Source: an uncultured Dialister sp. (lineage in GTDB: Bacteria > Bacillota > Negativicutes > Veillonellales > Dialisteraceae). Taken from it: DNA of 64,000 nucleotides. Below, piece after piece: positions 44,755 to 51,983 of this stretch. The notes beneath the pieces are model-generated. The model did not search any database and was not told the DNA's origin. It was given only the letters and a program-made list of their open reading frames with translations. The position numbers and the translations under genes are program-made. The stretch's first letter is position 1, and the number at the start of each line of letters is the position of its first letter. The stretch spans positions 1-64,000 of the forward strand of contig OMVW01000001.1 in assembly GCA_900314595.1 (NCBI GenBank), given 5' to 3'.

Positions 44755-44790
44755 CGTCAGATGTTTATCTGGCGTTCTTTTCTTTTTTAT
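44755..44790 (+). terminator. Intrinsic terminator of sppA operon
   Basis: CGTCAGAT and ATCTGGCG pair with one wobble around GTTT; a long T-rich tract follows. Confidence 0.85.
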
Positions 44791-44849
44791 GGCGGAAATA
44801 TAGATTTTATTCATGGTGGTCTGGTTATTTTGCGGTAAAAGGATGGTAA

Positions 44850-44889
44850 TTTAAAATTTTTTACACATATGGTATAATGAACCATATGT
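44850..44889 (+). promoter_or_regulatory. glmS promoter within a perfect 9-bp inverted repeat
   Basis: TTTAAA (44850-44855) and TATAAT (44873-44878) are 17 bases apart. The perfect repeat ACATATGGT (44865-44873) and ACCATATGT (44881-44889) surrounds the -10 box with a 7-base centre, which is a typical operator. The half site ACCATATGT occurs again at the start codon (44975-44983). The binding protein is not known. Confidence 0.65.
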
Positions 44890-44979
44890 ATGAGCTGATT
44901 TGACAGCAAAACCATTGATCTAATACTTTTATCGAATATAAACTTGGAATATAGACAGATTTATAAGGAGGAATACCAT

Positions 44980-46806
44980 ATGTGCGGTATTGTTGGTTAC
45001 GTAGGAAACGGAAATGCTTCTGATTTTCTGATTGACGGTCTCCGCCGGCTGGAATACAGGGGCTATGATTCCGCAGGTATCGCGGTATATGATAACGGAC
45101 AAATCCGGATTGAAAAGAAACAGGGCCGTCTGGTGAACCTGGAAAATGTGCTGAAAGCCCATCCTCTTTTCGGTCATATCGGCATTGGCCATACCCGCTG
45201 GGCTACTCATGGCAAGCCTTCAGATATGAATGCTCATCCCCATGGAGACTGCCACAACCATTTCGTTATTGTCCATAATGGGATTATTGAAAATTACATG
45301 ACCCTGAGAAAAGACCTCATGGCTAAAGGTCATGTATTCAAATCGGAAACAGATACGGAAATCGTGGCTCATGTGCTGGAAGAAGTGGATGATGGAGATT
45401 TCCTCTCTACCGTTCGCAAAATGCTGACTATTATCGAAGGCTCTTACAGCCTGGTTATTCTCGATGCTGCTCATCCGGATACCATCATCTGCACCAAGAA
45501 GAATAATCCCCTCATTATCGGCCTTGGAAAAGGGGAAAATTTCATTGCCTCCGATATTCCGGCTGTTATTAATCACACAAGAGATATTTACATTCTTCAG
45601 GATGAAGAACTGGCTGTTGTAAAAAAAGACGGCGTCCAGCTGCTTGATCAAGATGGAAATCCGATTCACAAGGAAATCCAGAAAGTCACCTGGTCTGCGG
45701 CAGCAGCAGAAAAAGGCGGCTACCCCCATTTCATGCTGAAAGAAATTTTTGAGCAGCCAAAAGCCGTTCATGATACAGTGGCCATCCATCTGAATAAAGA
45801 TGGTTCTGTCAATTTTGATGATCTGGGCTGGACAAAAGACTGCTTTGAAGGGATTACCAATATTCTCATTACCGCCTGCGGCACCGCATACCACGCAGGA
45901 CTGGTGGCAAAACACTATATCGAACGGTTTGTGGAGATTCCTGTTTCTGTTGAAATTGCATCCGAATACCGTTACAGCAAGCCGCTGACTTCAGAACATA
46001 CCCTCTGCATCGTAGTGAGCCAGTCCGGTGAAACCATTGATACATTAGAAGCACTGAAAGAAGCTAAACGACATGGCGCAAGAAGTCTGGCCATAACAAA
46101 CTCCATCGGCTCCTCCATTGCCAGGGAAGCAGATCATGTAGTATACACACTGGCAGGTCCGGAAATCGCCGTAGCATCTACCAAGGCTTATACCACCCAG
46201 CTTGTTGCCCTGCTGCTTCTTGCCCTTTACATGAGCCAGCTGAAAGAGAGTATTTCTCCGGAACTGATTCATAAAATTACAGAAGGTCTCAAAGATCTCC
46301 CGAAGCAGATTGAAAAGGTGCTGGCTGAGAAAGACCATATGTCAAATGTGGCAGACCGACTGATTAAAGCTCATGATATTTTCTATCTCGGCCGTTCTAT
46401 CGATTATGCAATTGCCATGGAAGGAGCGCTGAAGCTGAAAGAAGTTTCCTATATCCATGCAGAATCCTATGCAGCCGGCGAACTGAAACATGGCACACTG
46501 GCCCTCATTACACCGGAAACGCCGGTCATTGCCGTGGCTACCCAGGATAACGTAAGCTCCAAGATGTACAGCAATATCCAGGAAGTCAAAGCCAGAGGGG
46601 CGGAAGTCCTTGGAATCGGTTACGACGATGATGAAGAAATCGGGAAATATACGACTGAAACCGTCCGTATCCCCAAAGTGGACCCATTCATTGCGCCTAT
46701 CCTTTCGGTCATCCCCATGCAGCTTCTCGCCTACTATACCAGCATCAAGAGAGGCAACGATGTGGATAAACCGAGGAACCTGGCAAAATCTGTGACTGTG
46801 GAATAA
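44980..46806 (+). CDS. glmS: Glutamine-fructose-6-phosphate aminotransferase GlmS
   Basis: GlmS makes glucosamine 6-phosphate, the entry to amino-sugar and peptidoglycan synthesis upstream of GlmU. The mature N-terminus is the catalytic cysteine, in MCGIVGYVG, which fixes the start at ATG 44980, 8 bases after AAGGAGG. The glutaminase domain is followed by two SIS domains (SQSGETIDTLEA near residue 348) and ends in DKPRNLAKSVTVE. Length is 608 residues. The 95-base leader is too short for a glmS ribozyme and shows none of its core. Confidence 0.97.
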   Translation: MCGIVGYVGNGNASDFLIDGLRRLEYRGYDSAGIAVYDNGQIRIEKKQGRLVNLENVLKAHPLFGHIGIGHTRWATHGKPSDMNAHPHGDCHNHFVIVHNGIIENYMTLRKDLMAKGHVFKSETDTEIVAHVLEEVDDGDFLSTVRKMLTIIEGSYSLVILDAAHPDTIICTKKNNPLIIGLGKGENFIASDIPAVINHTRDIYILQDEELAVVKKDGVQLLDQDGNPIHKEIQKVTWSAAAAEKGGYPHFMLKEIFEQPKAVHDTVAIHLNKDGSVNFDDLGWTKDCFEGITNILITACGTAYHAGLVAKHYIERFVEIPVSVEIASEYRYSKPLTSEHTLCIVVSQSGETIDTLEALKEAKRHGARSLAITNSIGSSIAREADHVVYTLAGPEIAVASTKAYTTQLVALLLLALYMSQLKESISPELIHKITEGLKDLPKQIEKVLAEKDHMSNVADRLIKAHDIFYLGRSIDYAIAMEGALKLKEVSYIHAESYAAGELKHGTLALITPETPVIAVATQDNVSSKMYSNIQEVKARGAEVLGIGYDDDEEIGKYTTETVRIPKVDPFIAPILSVIPMQLLAYYTSIKRGNDVDKPRNLAKSVTVE

Positions 46807-46828
46807 ACCCATCTGATTAGGTTTAAAG

Positions 46829-46862
46829 GCAGGACTTGATGCATAGACAAAGTCCTGCTTTT
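46829..46862 (+). terminator. Intrinsic terminator of glmS
   Basis: GCAGGACTT and AAGTCCTGC pair around 12 bases, followed by TTTT. Confidence 0.85.
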
Positions 46863-46973
46863 GCTGATTATTGGCCTGAAACATTGCCAAAACAGGTTTT
46901 AAAGAATAGAATATAAGAAACAGATTTATTTCATATCCGGCAGTAAATTCTGGGATATTTTATTATTACGAAA

Positions 46974-46982
46974 TGATATAAT
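46974..46982 (+). promoter_or_regulatory. Extended -10 promoter of trpS
   Basis: TGA precedes TATAAT at 46977-46982, about 40 bases before the start codon. The spacer holds no T-box. Confidence 0.65.
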
Positions 46983-47021
46983 GAACGGATATGCTACGTT
47001 ACAGGATTAGGAGTTGTTTAT

Positions 47022-48083
47022 ATGAAAAAAATTATTTTAACCGGTGACCGTCCTACCGGGCACCTTCATCTGGGCCATTATGTAGGTTCTCTTCGTGAAA
47101 GAGTAGAACTCCAGAATTCTGGAACTTTTGATGAAATTTATATAGAAATCGCTGATGCCCAGGCATTGACCGACAATGCAGACAATCCTGAAAAAGTCAG
47201 AAAAAATGTGCTTCAGGTAGCACTTGATTATCTCTCTGTTGGAATTGATCCATCCAAGGCCTGTATTTTCATTCAGTCTGCTATTCCTGCCATTGCAGAA
47301 CTGACCGTTTATTATCTGAACCTGGTTACTGTTGCAAGACTCGAACGGAATCCTACGGTTAAAGCGGAAATTCAGCAGAAACATTTTGAAGCCAGTATTC
47401 CGGCAGGCTTTATGTGCTATCCTGTCAGCCAGGCAGCTGATATTACCGCCTTTATGGCAACTACCGTGCCGGTAGGGGAAGACCAGGAACCCATGCTGGA
47501 ACAGACAAGAGAAATTGTCCGTAAATTTAATGATATTTATGGTGAAACACTGGTTGAACCATCTATTTACCTGACTACTAATAAGGCAGGTCTTCGGCTG
47601 CCGGGAATCGATGGCAAGGCAAAGATGAGTAAATCTCTGGGAAATGGCATCTATCTCTGCGATACACCGGAAGATGTAGAAAAGAAGATTATGTCCATGT
47701 ATACGGACCCAACTCATTTAAGGAGGGATGATCCCGGTCATCTTGAAGGGAATACAGTATTTACTTATCTGGATGCTTTCTGCAAGCCGGAGTACTTCCC
47801 TGAATTTCTTCCGGAATACCAGAATTTGGATGAACTGAAAGCTCATTATACAAAAGGTGGTCTTGGTGACGTTAAAGTAAAACGGTTCCTGAATAAAGTT
47901 ATGCAGGCGGAACTGGAGCCGATTCGTGCCCATCGTCATGAATGGGACAAACACCTCGATGATGTAATGGATATCCTCAAAGCGGGGACAGATAAAGCCA
48001 ATGCAAAGGCCAATGAAACGCTGCACAGCGTAAAGAAAGCCATGCGTATTAACTACTTCGAAGATGGCAATCTTCTGAAATAA
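47022..48083 (+). CDS. trpS: Tryptophanyl-tRNA synthetase TrpS
   Basis: TrpS is a class I synthetase charging tRNA-Trp. The HIGH-type motif is PTGHLHLGHYVG near residue 10, and the KMSKS motif is KAKMSKSLGN near 200. Stretches such as QSAIPAIAELTVYYLN and the tryptophan-pocket region YPVSQAADI fit. Length is 353 residues, within family range. It is monocistronic and faces ptsI across a shared terminator. Confidence 0.95.
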   Translation: MKKIILTGDRPTGHLHLGHYVGSLRERVELQNSGTFDEIYIEIADAQALTDNADNPEKVRKNVLQVALDYLSVGIDPSKACIFIQSAIPAIAELTVYYLNLVTVARLERNPTVKAEIQQKHFEASIPAGFMCYPVSQAADITAFMATTVPVGEDQEPMLEQTREIVRKFNDIYGETLVEPSIYLTTNKAGLRLPGIDGKAKMSKSLGNGIYLCDTPEDVEKKIMSMYTDPTHLRRDDPGHLEGNTVFTYLDAFCKPEYFPEFLPEYQNLDELKAHYTKGGLGDVKVKRFLNKVMQAELEPIRAHRHEWDKHLDDVMDILKAGTDKANAKANETLHSVKKAMRINYFEDGNLLK

Positions 48084-48095
48084 TTCAATCATACG

Positions 48096-48129
48096 AAAAG
48101 CCATGAAGAATATTTCCTTCATGGCTTTT
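48096..48129. terminator. Bidirectional terminator between trpS and ptsI
   Basis: AAAAGCCATGAAG and CTTCATGGCTTTT form a perfect 13-bp stem with an 8-base loop, usable from both sides. Confidence 0.93.
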
Positions 48130-48160
48130 ATCATGCTTTATTTCCGGATACTTCCAGGAC

Positions 48161-49795
48161 CTATTTCTTTTCTGAAAGATTGAGAGAGCGGACCTGCTTT
48201 CTAAGAGGCAGCACGGAGTAGGGGGCTGCAGAGAATTCATCGACTCCCATGCGCAGGAAGGCTTCCGTCATGGAAAGGTCAGAGCCCAGTTCGCCGCAGA
48301 TGCCGACCCAGATGCCTTCTTTATGGGCATTTTCCACGGACATGCGGATAAGCTTCATCACTGCCGGATGATAGGGATTAAAAAATTCAGAAAGTACGCG
48401 GCTGGTTCTGTCTACGACCAGAGTATACTGGGAAAGATCATTGGTGCCGATGGAGAAGAAATCCACCTCTTGCGCCAGTTTGTCACTAATGAGGGCAGCT
48501 GCCGGAGTTTCAATCATAATGCCCACTTCCATGTGATGATCATAGGCGATCCCTTTTTTATCAAGTTCCATTTTCACTTCATTGAGGATTTCCTTCGCCT
48601 TCCATACTTCCCAGACTGAGGTGATGAGGGGGAACATGATGGCCGCTCTGCCATAGGCGCTGGCGCGGAGAATGGAACGAAGCTGGGTTTTGAATATATC
48701 CGGCTGCTTCAGGCAGATGCGGATGGCTCGAAGCCCCAGGGCCGGGTTTTCTTCTTTTGGCAGGTGAAAAGCGGATGCCTCTTTGTCAGCACCGATATCG
48801 AGAGTTCGGATGATGACCCGTTTGCCTGCCATGGTTTCCAGGGCAAGTTTGTAAATATTGAACTGCTCTTCCTCAGTCGGAAGGGAATCCCGTCCCATAT
48901 AGATGAACTCACTCCTGAAAAGGCCAATGCCTTCTGCATCGTTCTTTAGAACCGCAGCCAGATCAGAGGCAGAAGAAACATTAGCGGCAATTTCCACCTT
49001 TTTGCCATCCTCTGTCACGCTCGGCAGACCTTTAAGCTGTTGAAGGAGCTCTTTCAGCCGTATGCTCTGGTCCTGCTTTTCTTTCATTACGGAAAGAATC
49101 CCTTCTGTTGGTTCCAGATAGACAGTACCGGAGAAACCGTCAATCACGGCAATTTTTCCATCAAAGGAATCTTCGATATCTTTTCCGGTGGCAACGATGG
49201 CAGGAACTCCCAGAGCTCTTGCCAGGATTGCGGTATGGGAAGCAGGAGTGCCTTCTTTTGTTATAAAGCCAAGAATTTTACCGGTCTCCATCTGGATGGT
49301 TTCATTCGGCGTCAGGTCATCCGCATAGAGTATACAGGGCTCTTCACCGGAAAAAAGTGCCTTTTTCTGGCGGAGTGTGCGTAAGAGAATGCGAGCGATT
49401 TCCTGAATATCGGAAATGTGGGATGCCATGTAAGCATCAGGATCAGTGCCATAGACTTCGGAGAAATTCTTTTCTGCCTGAGCTACAGCAGCTTCCGCAT
49501 TAATGCTCTGATTCCTGATCATAGCCCGAACGGAATCAATAAATTCGGAGGAGGTCAGCATCTGCTGGTAAATTTTGAATATGGCTGCATTGTCAAGGCC
49601 TACCCGCGAAATGGCTTCCTGATAGAATTCTTTCATTCTTGCGGCTGCTGCATTTCTGGCGGAGTCGAGACGGGCAACTTCAGTTTCCGGACGCTCTACT
49701 TTTTCCTCTTTAACTTCAAATCCTTTCCTTCTGAAAATGCGGAGCGGTCCGATCGTGACCATTCCGGTAATACTTTTACCTGTAATTTCTTCCAT
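48161..49795 (-). CDS. ptsI: Phosphoenolpyruvate-protein phosphotransferase (PTS enzyme I) PtsI
   Basis: Enzyme I transfers phosphate from PEP to HPr. The phosphorylated histidine lies in GTPASHTAILARALG near residue 185. The PEP-binding TIM barrel shows GIGLFRSEFIYM near 290, LDIGADKE near 340, GIMIETPAA near 450 and SIGTNDLSQYT near 475, with the C-terminal cysteine in GICGELGSD. ATG 49795 (544 residues) is 9 bases after AAAGGAA; TTG 49804 abuts that site. No ptsH or sugar permease is nearby. Confidence 0.93.
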   Translation of the reverse strand: MEEITGKSITGMVTIGPLRIFRRKGFEVKEEKVERPETEVARLDSARNAAAARMKEFYQEAISRVGLDNAAIFKIYQQMLTSSEFIDSVRAMIRNQSINAEAAVAQAEKNFSEVYGTDPDAYMASHISDIQEIARILLRTLRQKKALFSGEEPCILYADDLTPNETIQMETGKILGFITKEGTPASHTAILARALGVPAIVATGKDIEDSFDGKIAVIDGFSGTVYLEPTEGILSVMKEKQDQSIRLKELLQQLKGLPSVTEDGKKVEIAANVSSASDLAAVLKNDAEGIGLFRSEFIYMGRDSLPTEEEQFNIYKLALETMAGKRVIIRTLDIGADKEASAFHLPKEENPALGLRAIRICLKQPDIFKTQLRSILRASAYGRAAIMFPLITSVWEVWKAKEILNEVKMELDKKGIAYDHHMEVGIMIETPAAALISDKLAQEVDFFSIGTNDLSQYTLVVDRTSRVLSEFFNPYHPAVMKLIRMSVENAHKEGIWVGICGELGSDLSMTEAFLRMGVDEFSAAPYSVLPLRKQVRSLNLSEKK

Positions 49796-49849
49796 GTATG
49801 TCAATTCCTTTCTTTTTCAAGGTAAACCGATCAGGATTCGGGGAAACGG

Positions 49850-50425
49850 TCAGTTTTCAATGCCTTTCCTTCCCATAATTCCTTTATCGTAATAGTGCCT
49901 GATCTTTTTCATTTCTGTGATGAGGTCAGCGGCATCAAGAACTGCTTCCGGCGCATTGCGGCCGGTAAAGACAAGCTCCACGTTTTCTTTTCTGGCGGAA
50001 AGTATCCGCTTTGTATCCTCATTGGTGGCCAGCTCATACCAGCATGCCATGTTATATTCATCAAGAATGACCACATCATAAGGCCCTGAGACTGCCCTGA
50101 CTGCATCTTCTACACCTTTCAGTACCATATTTCTATAATCTTTCGGTGGGTGTCCGGCAGGATAGACCACCAGCTGATCACCCCATGCTTTGATTTCTTC
50201 TTTTGTCAGCATACCCTCTTTGGCAATAAAATAGGGTTTCCCCAGAGTGATGAGTGTAATGCCGGGAAGTTTCTGAAGGACTTGCTGCTCAGAATAGGCA
50301 AGGGACTTCATAAATTGAATTATGCATACCTTTTTTCCTGCACCGATGGCGCGGATGGCAAGACCGATAGCTGCTGTGGTTTTACCTTTTCCATCACCTG
50401 TATAAACTTCAATAAATCCTTTCAT
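49850..50425 (-). CDS. cobO: Cob(I)alamin adenosyltransferase CobO/CobA
   Basis: This enzyme transfers the adenosyl group of ATP to cob(I)alamin or its precursors, giving coenzyme B12. The P-loop GDGKGKTTAAIGLAIRA begins near residue 10, with VVILDEYNMACWYEL near 120 and VFTGRNAP near 150, typical of the CobA/CobO type. Length is 191 residues. No other cobalamin genes are in the window; ptsI follows 54 bases downstream in the same direction. Confidence 0.92.
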   Translation of the reverse strand: MKGFIEVYTGDGKGKTTAAIGLAIRAIGAGKKVCIIQFMKSLAYSEQQVLQKLPGITLITLGKPYFIAKEGMLTKEEIKAWGDQLVVYPAGHPPKDYRNMVLKGVEDAVRAVSGPYDVVILDEYNMACWYELATNEDTKRILSARKENVELVFTGRNAPEAVLDAADLITEMKKIRHYYDKGIMGRKGIEN

Positions 50426-50636
50426 TTCAATCTCCTGTATTCATGAAATTGCACGTAATCATTCTATTGAATTATGAGTTAATTATATTAAACCAATCAA
50501 TAATTATAGCTCATTTATATAGCTGCCCTTATATTATACAATATCTGGAAATATAGAGAAAGGGATAGATGGTTTACTATAAAATGCAAATTCGTCCGGA
50601 TTTAGCATAGCAGAAAGTCGTAAAATTCCTGTTAAG
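50426..50636. other. AT-rich spacer upstream of cobO
   Basis: The spacer carries the promoter region of the leftward cobO gene but I cannot fix the boxes. It has no convincing open frame and no cobalamin riboswitch core. Confidence 0.4.
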
Positions 50637-50672
50637 AAAAAAGCCCTGAATATTTTTATTCAGGACTTTTTT
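50637..50672 (-). terminator. Intrinsic terminator of the DedA-like gene
   Basis: Arms at 50637-50652 and 50657-50672 pair (15 of 16 bases) around TTTT, with long A and T flanks that give a U-run on the minus strand. It overlaps the stop codon of the gene. Confidence 0.85.
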
Positions 50673-51363
50673 AAAGGCAGCGGTTATTGAAGAAGCGATG
50701 CTTTTTATACATTTTCCTGATGACGCAGCCGGCTATCAAGAGGAAAAGGAGTACCAGAAAACGTATACCGTGTTCCGAAAAGTAAATCAGATCGTGGCCC
50801 AGCCATACTTCCACCACTACCGAAGGAATTTTACCAATCAGCGTAGCTTTCAGGTGTTCTCTGCCAGTGAGTTTAGTGAGGACCGCAAGGGCAGTAAACA
50901 GGATATTGGGTGAATAGGGAATAGCCCTGGCCATAGCCATATGCTCTACGCAGCTGTACTTGTCAAGTTTCGTAAGCATATGCTTCTTTTCAATCAGCCT
51001 GCGGGCTTCTTTCCGGAAAAAAATACGGCCGATATGAAAGCTGATTTCAATCCCAATGACTTCACCCGCCCAGGAAATAAGGATACCTGGCAGCAGTCCG
51101 AAAAGAGCACCGTTTACCGTGAGAAAAGGAATGGTGGGAATGCCAAAAACATTGCAGAAAATGAGGAGCCCGATGCTTACCAGAAAAGCACCATATCCAA
51201 AGGAAGAGATATAGTCTCCCAGACCATCCACGTCTCCGGCCATGGTCAGATGTATAATCTGATGGTAAAATTCCGGATAAAAAGTACGGACGGCATAAAA
51301 GGATATGATGGCAGCAATAACAAGGATCAGGAACCCTATGACCTTCTTATATTTGTCAATCAT
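50671..51363 (-). CDS. TVP38/TMEM64 (DedA-superfamily) membrane protein
   Basis: The 230-residue protein has five or six hydrophobic segments and the VTT/SNARE-associated domain: FGIPTIPFLTVNGALFG near residue 75, a glycine-rich ISWAGEVIGIEISFHIGR re-entrant region near 98, and MARAIPYSPN near 145. Related proteins move or scramble lipids such as undecaprenyl phosphate; the exact role here is unknown. ATG 51363, about 8 bases after AAAGGAC, is chosen; the frame stays open upstream for 62 codons but those residues are unconserved and overlap the promoter. Confidence 0.8.
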   Translation of the reverse strand: MIDKYKKVIGFLILVIAAIISFYAVRTFYPEFYHQIIHLTMAGDVDGLGDYISSFGYGAFLVSIGLLIFCNVFGIPTIPFLTVNGALFGLLPGILISWAGEVIGIEISFHIGRIFFRKEARRLIEKKHMLTKLDKYSCVEHMAMARAIPYSPNILFTALAVLTKLTGREHLKATLIGKIPSVVVEVWLGHDLIYFSEHGIRFLVLLFLLIAGCVIRKMYKKHRFFNNRCL

Positions 51364-51516
51364 ATTTTTTGTCCTTTTGGCCACGCAAAAGAGGCCGTAA
51401 CGGTTATATGCAGGGAAAAACCTGCGGGAAAATCTTGCACGGAAATAATCGTCATCAGCAAAGTAAATGTCTGTCAGCAACATGTAAAAATCACGAAAAT
51501 TCACTTTTTCCAACAT

Positions 51517-51546
51517 ATTATAATACAAAAAGTATAGTATTGCCAA
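51517..51546 (-). promoter_or_regulatory. Promoter of the DedA-like gene
   Basis: On the minus strand TTGGCA (51541-51546) and TATAAT (51517-51522) are 18 bases apart. The leader of about 150 bases shows no known riboswitch. Confidence 0.6.
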
Positions 51547-51703
51547 CATACATAGTACACTATTCAGGAGAAAATCATTAGATTCTGTCGATTATTTCTG
51601 CAATTCATTTCCATCTCTGCCGTTTAATTTTAAACAGCTCTATCCTCTCCGGTATCCGGAAGCTGTAAAGTGTAAGATCTTTCTCCTGTGCCGCTGCAGC
51701 AGT

Positions 51704-51731
51704 TTGAAAAAATGGTTCTTGCATTTATAAT
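51704..51731 (+). promoter_or_regulatory. Promoter of the valS T-box leader
   Basis: TTGAAA (51704-51709) and TATAAT (51726-51731) are 16 bases apart, upstream of the T-box leader. Confidence 0.7.
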
Positions 51732-51759
51732 GAAATCCTGCTATTATAACTGCATATAC

Positions 51760-51966
51760 ATAGAGGCAGAGATGGGAAGAAGCTGTGGATTGATTTTCAG
51801 AGAGCCGCCGGCCGGTGAGAGGCGGTAATGAAGAAACAGCAGGTCACCCCGGAGCCGGCAGTAAGCCCGTGGCGCACGTTATACGCAAATGAGAGATCAT
51901 TTATGATTATTTAGGTGGTACCGCGGAAGCACTCTTTCGTCCTATAGGGATGAAGGAGATTTTTTA
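51760..51966 (+). promoter_or_regulatory. Valine T-box leader
   Basis: Stem I contains the conserved CAGAGAG and GGTGAGA elements and a specifier loop with GTC (51843-51845) followed by A, a valine codon. The T-box AGGTGGTACCGCGG lies at 51913-51926. The terminator follows: CTCTTTCGTCC pairs with GGATGAAGGAG and runs into T by 51966. Uncharged tRNA-Val should bind both sites and allow transcription of valS. Confidence 0.96.
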
Positions 51967-51983
51967 TTTTAGGAGTGAAAAAC

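Noticed and set aside
44885..44979. Possible glmS ribozyme in the glmS leader
   Set aside because: The leader is only about 95 bases and lacks the ribozyme core; the inverted repeat at the promoter is a better candidate for control.
46863..47021. Tryptophan T-box or trp leader before trpS
   Set aside because: No T-box element or specifier structure; only an extended -10 promoter is seen.
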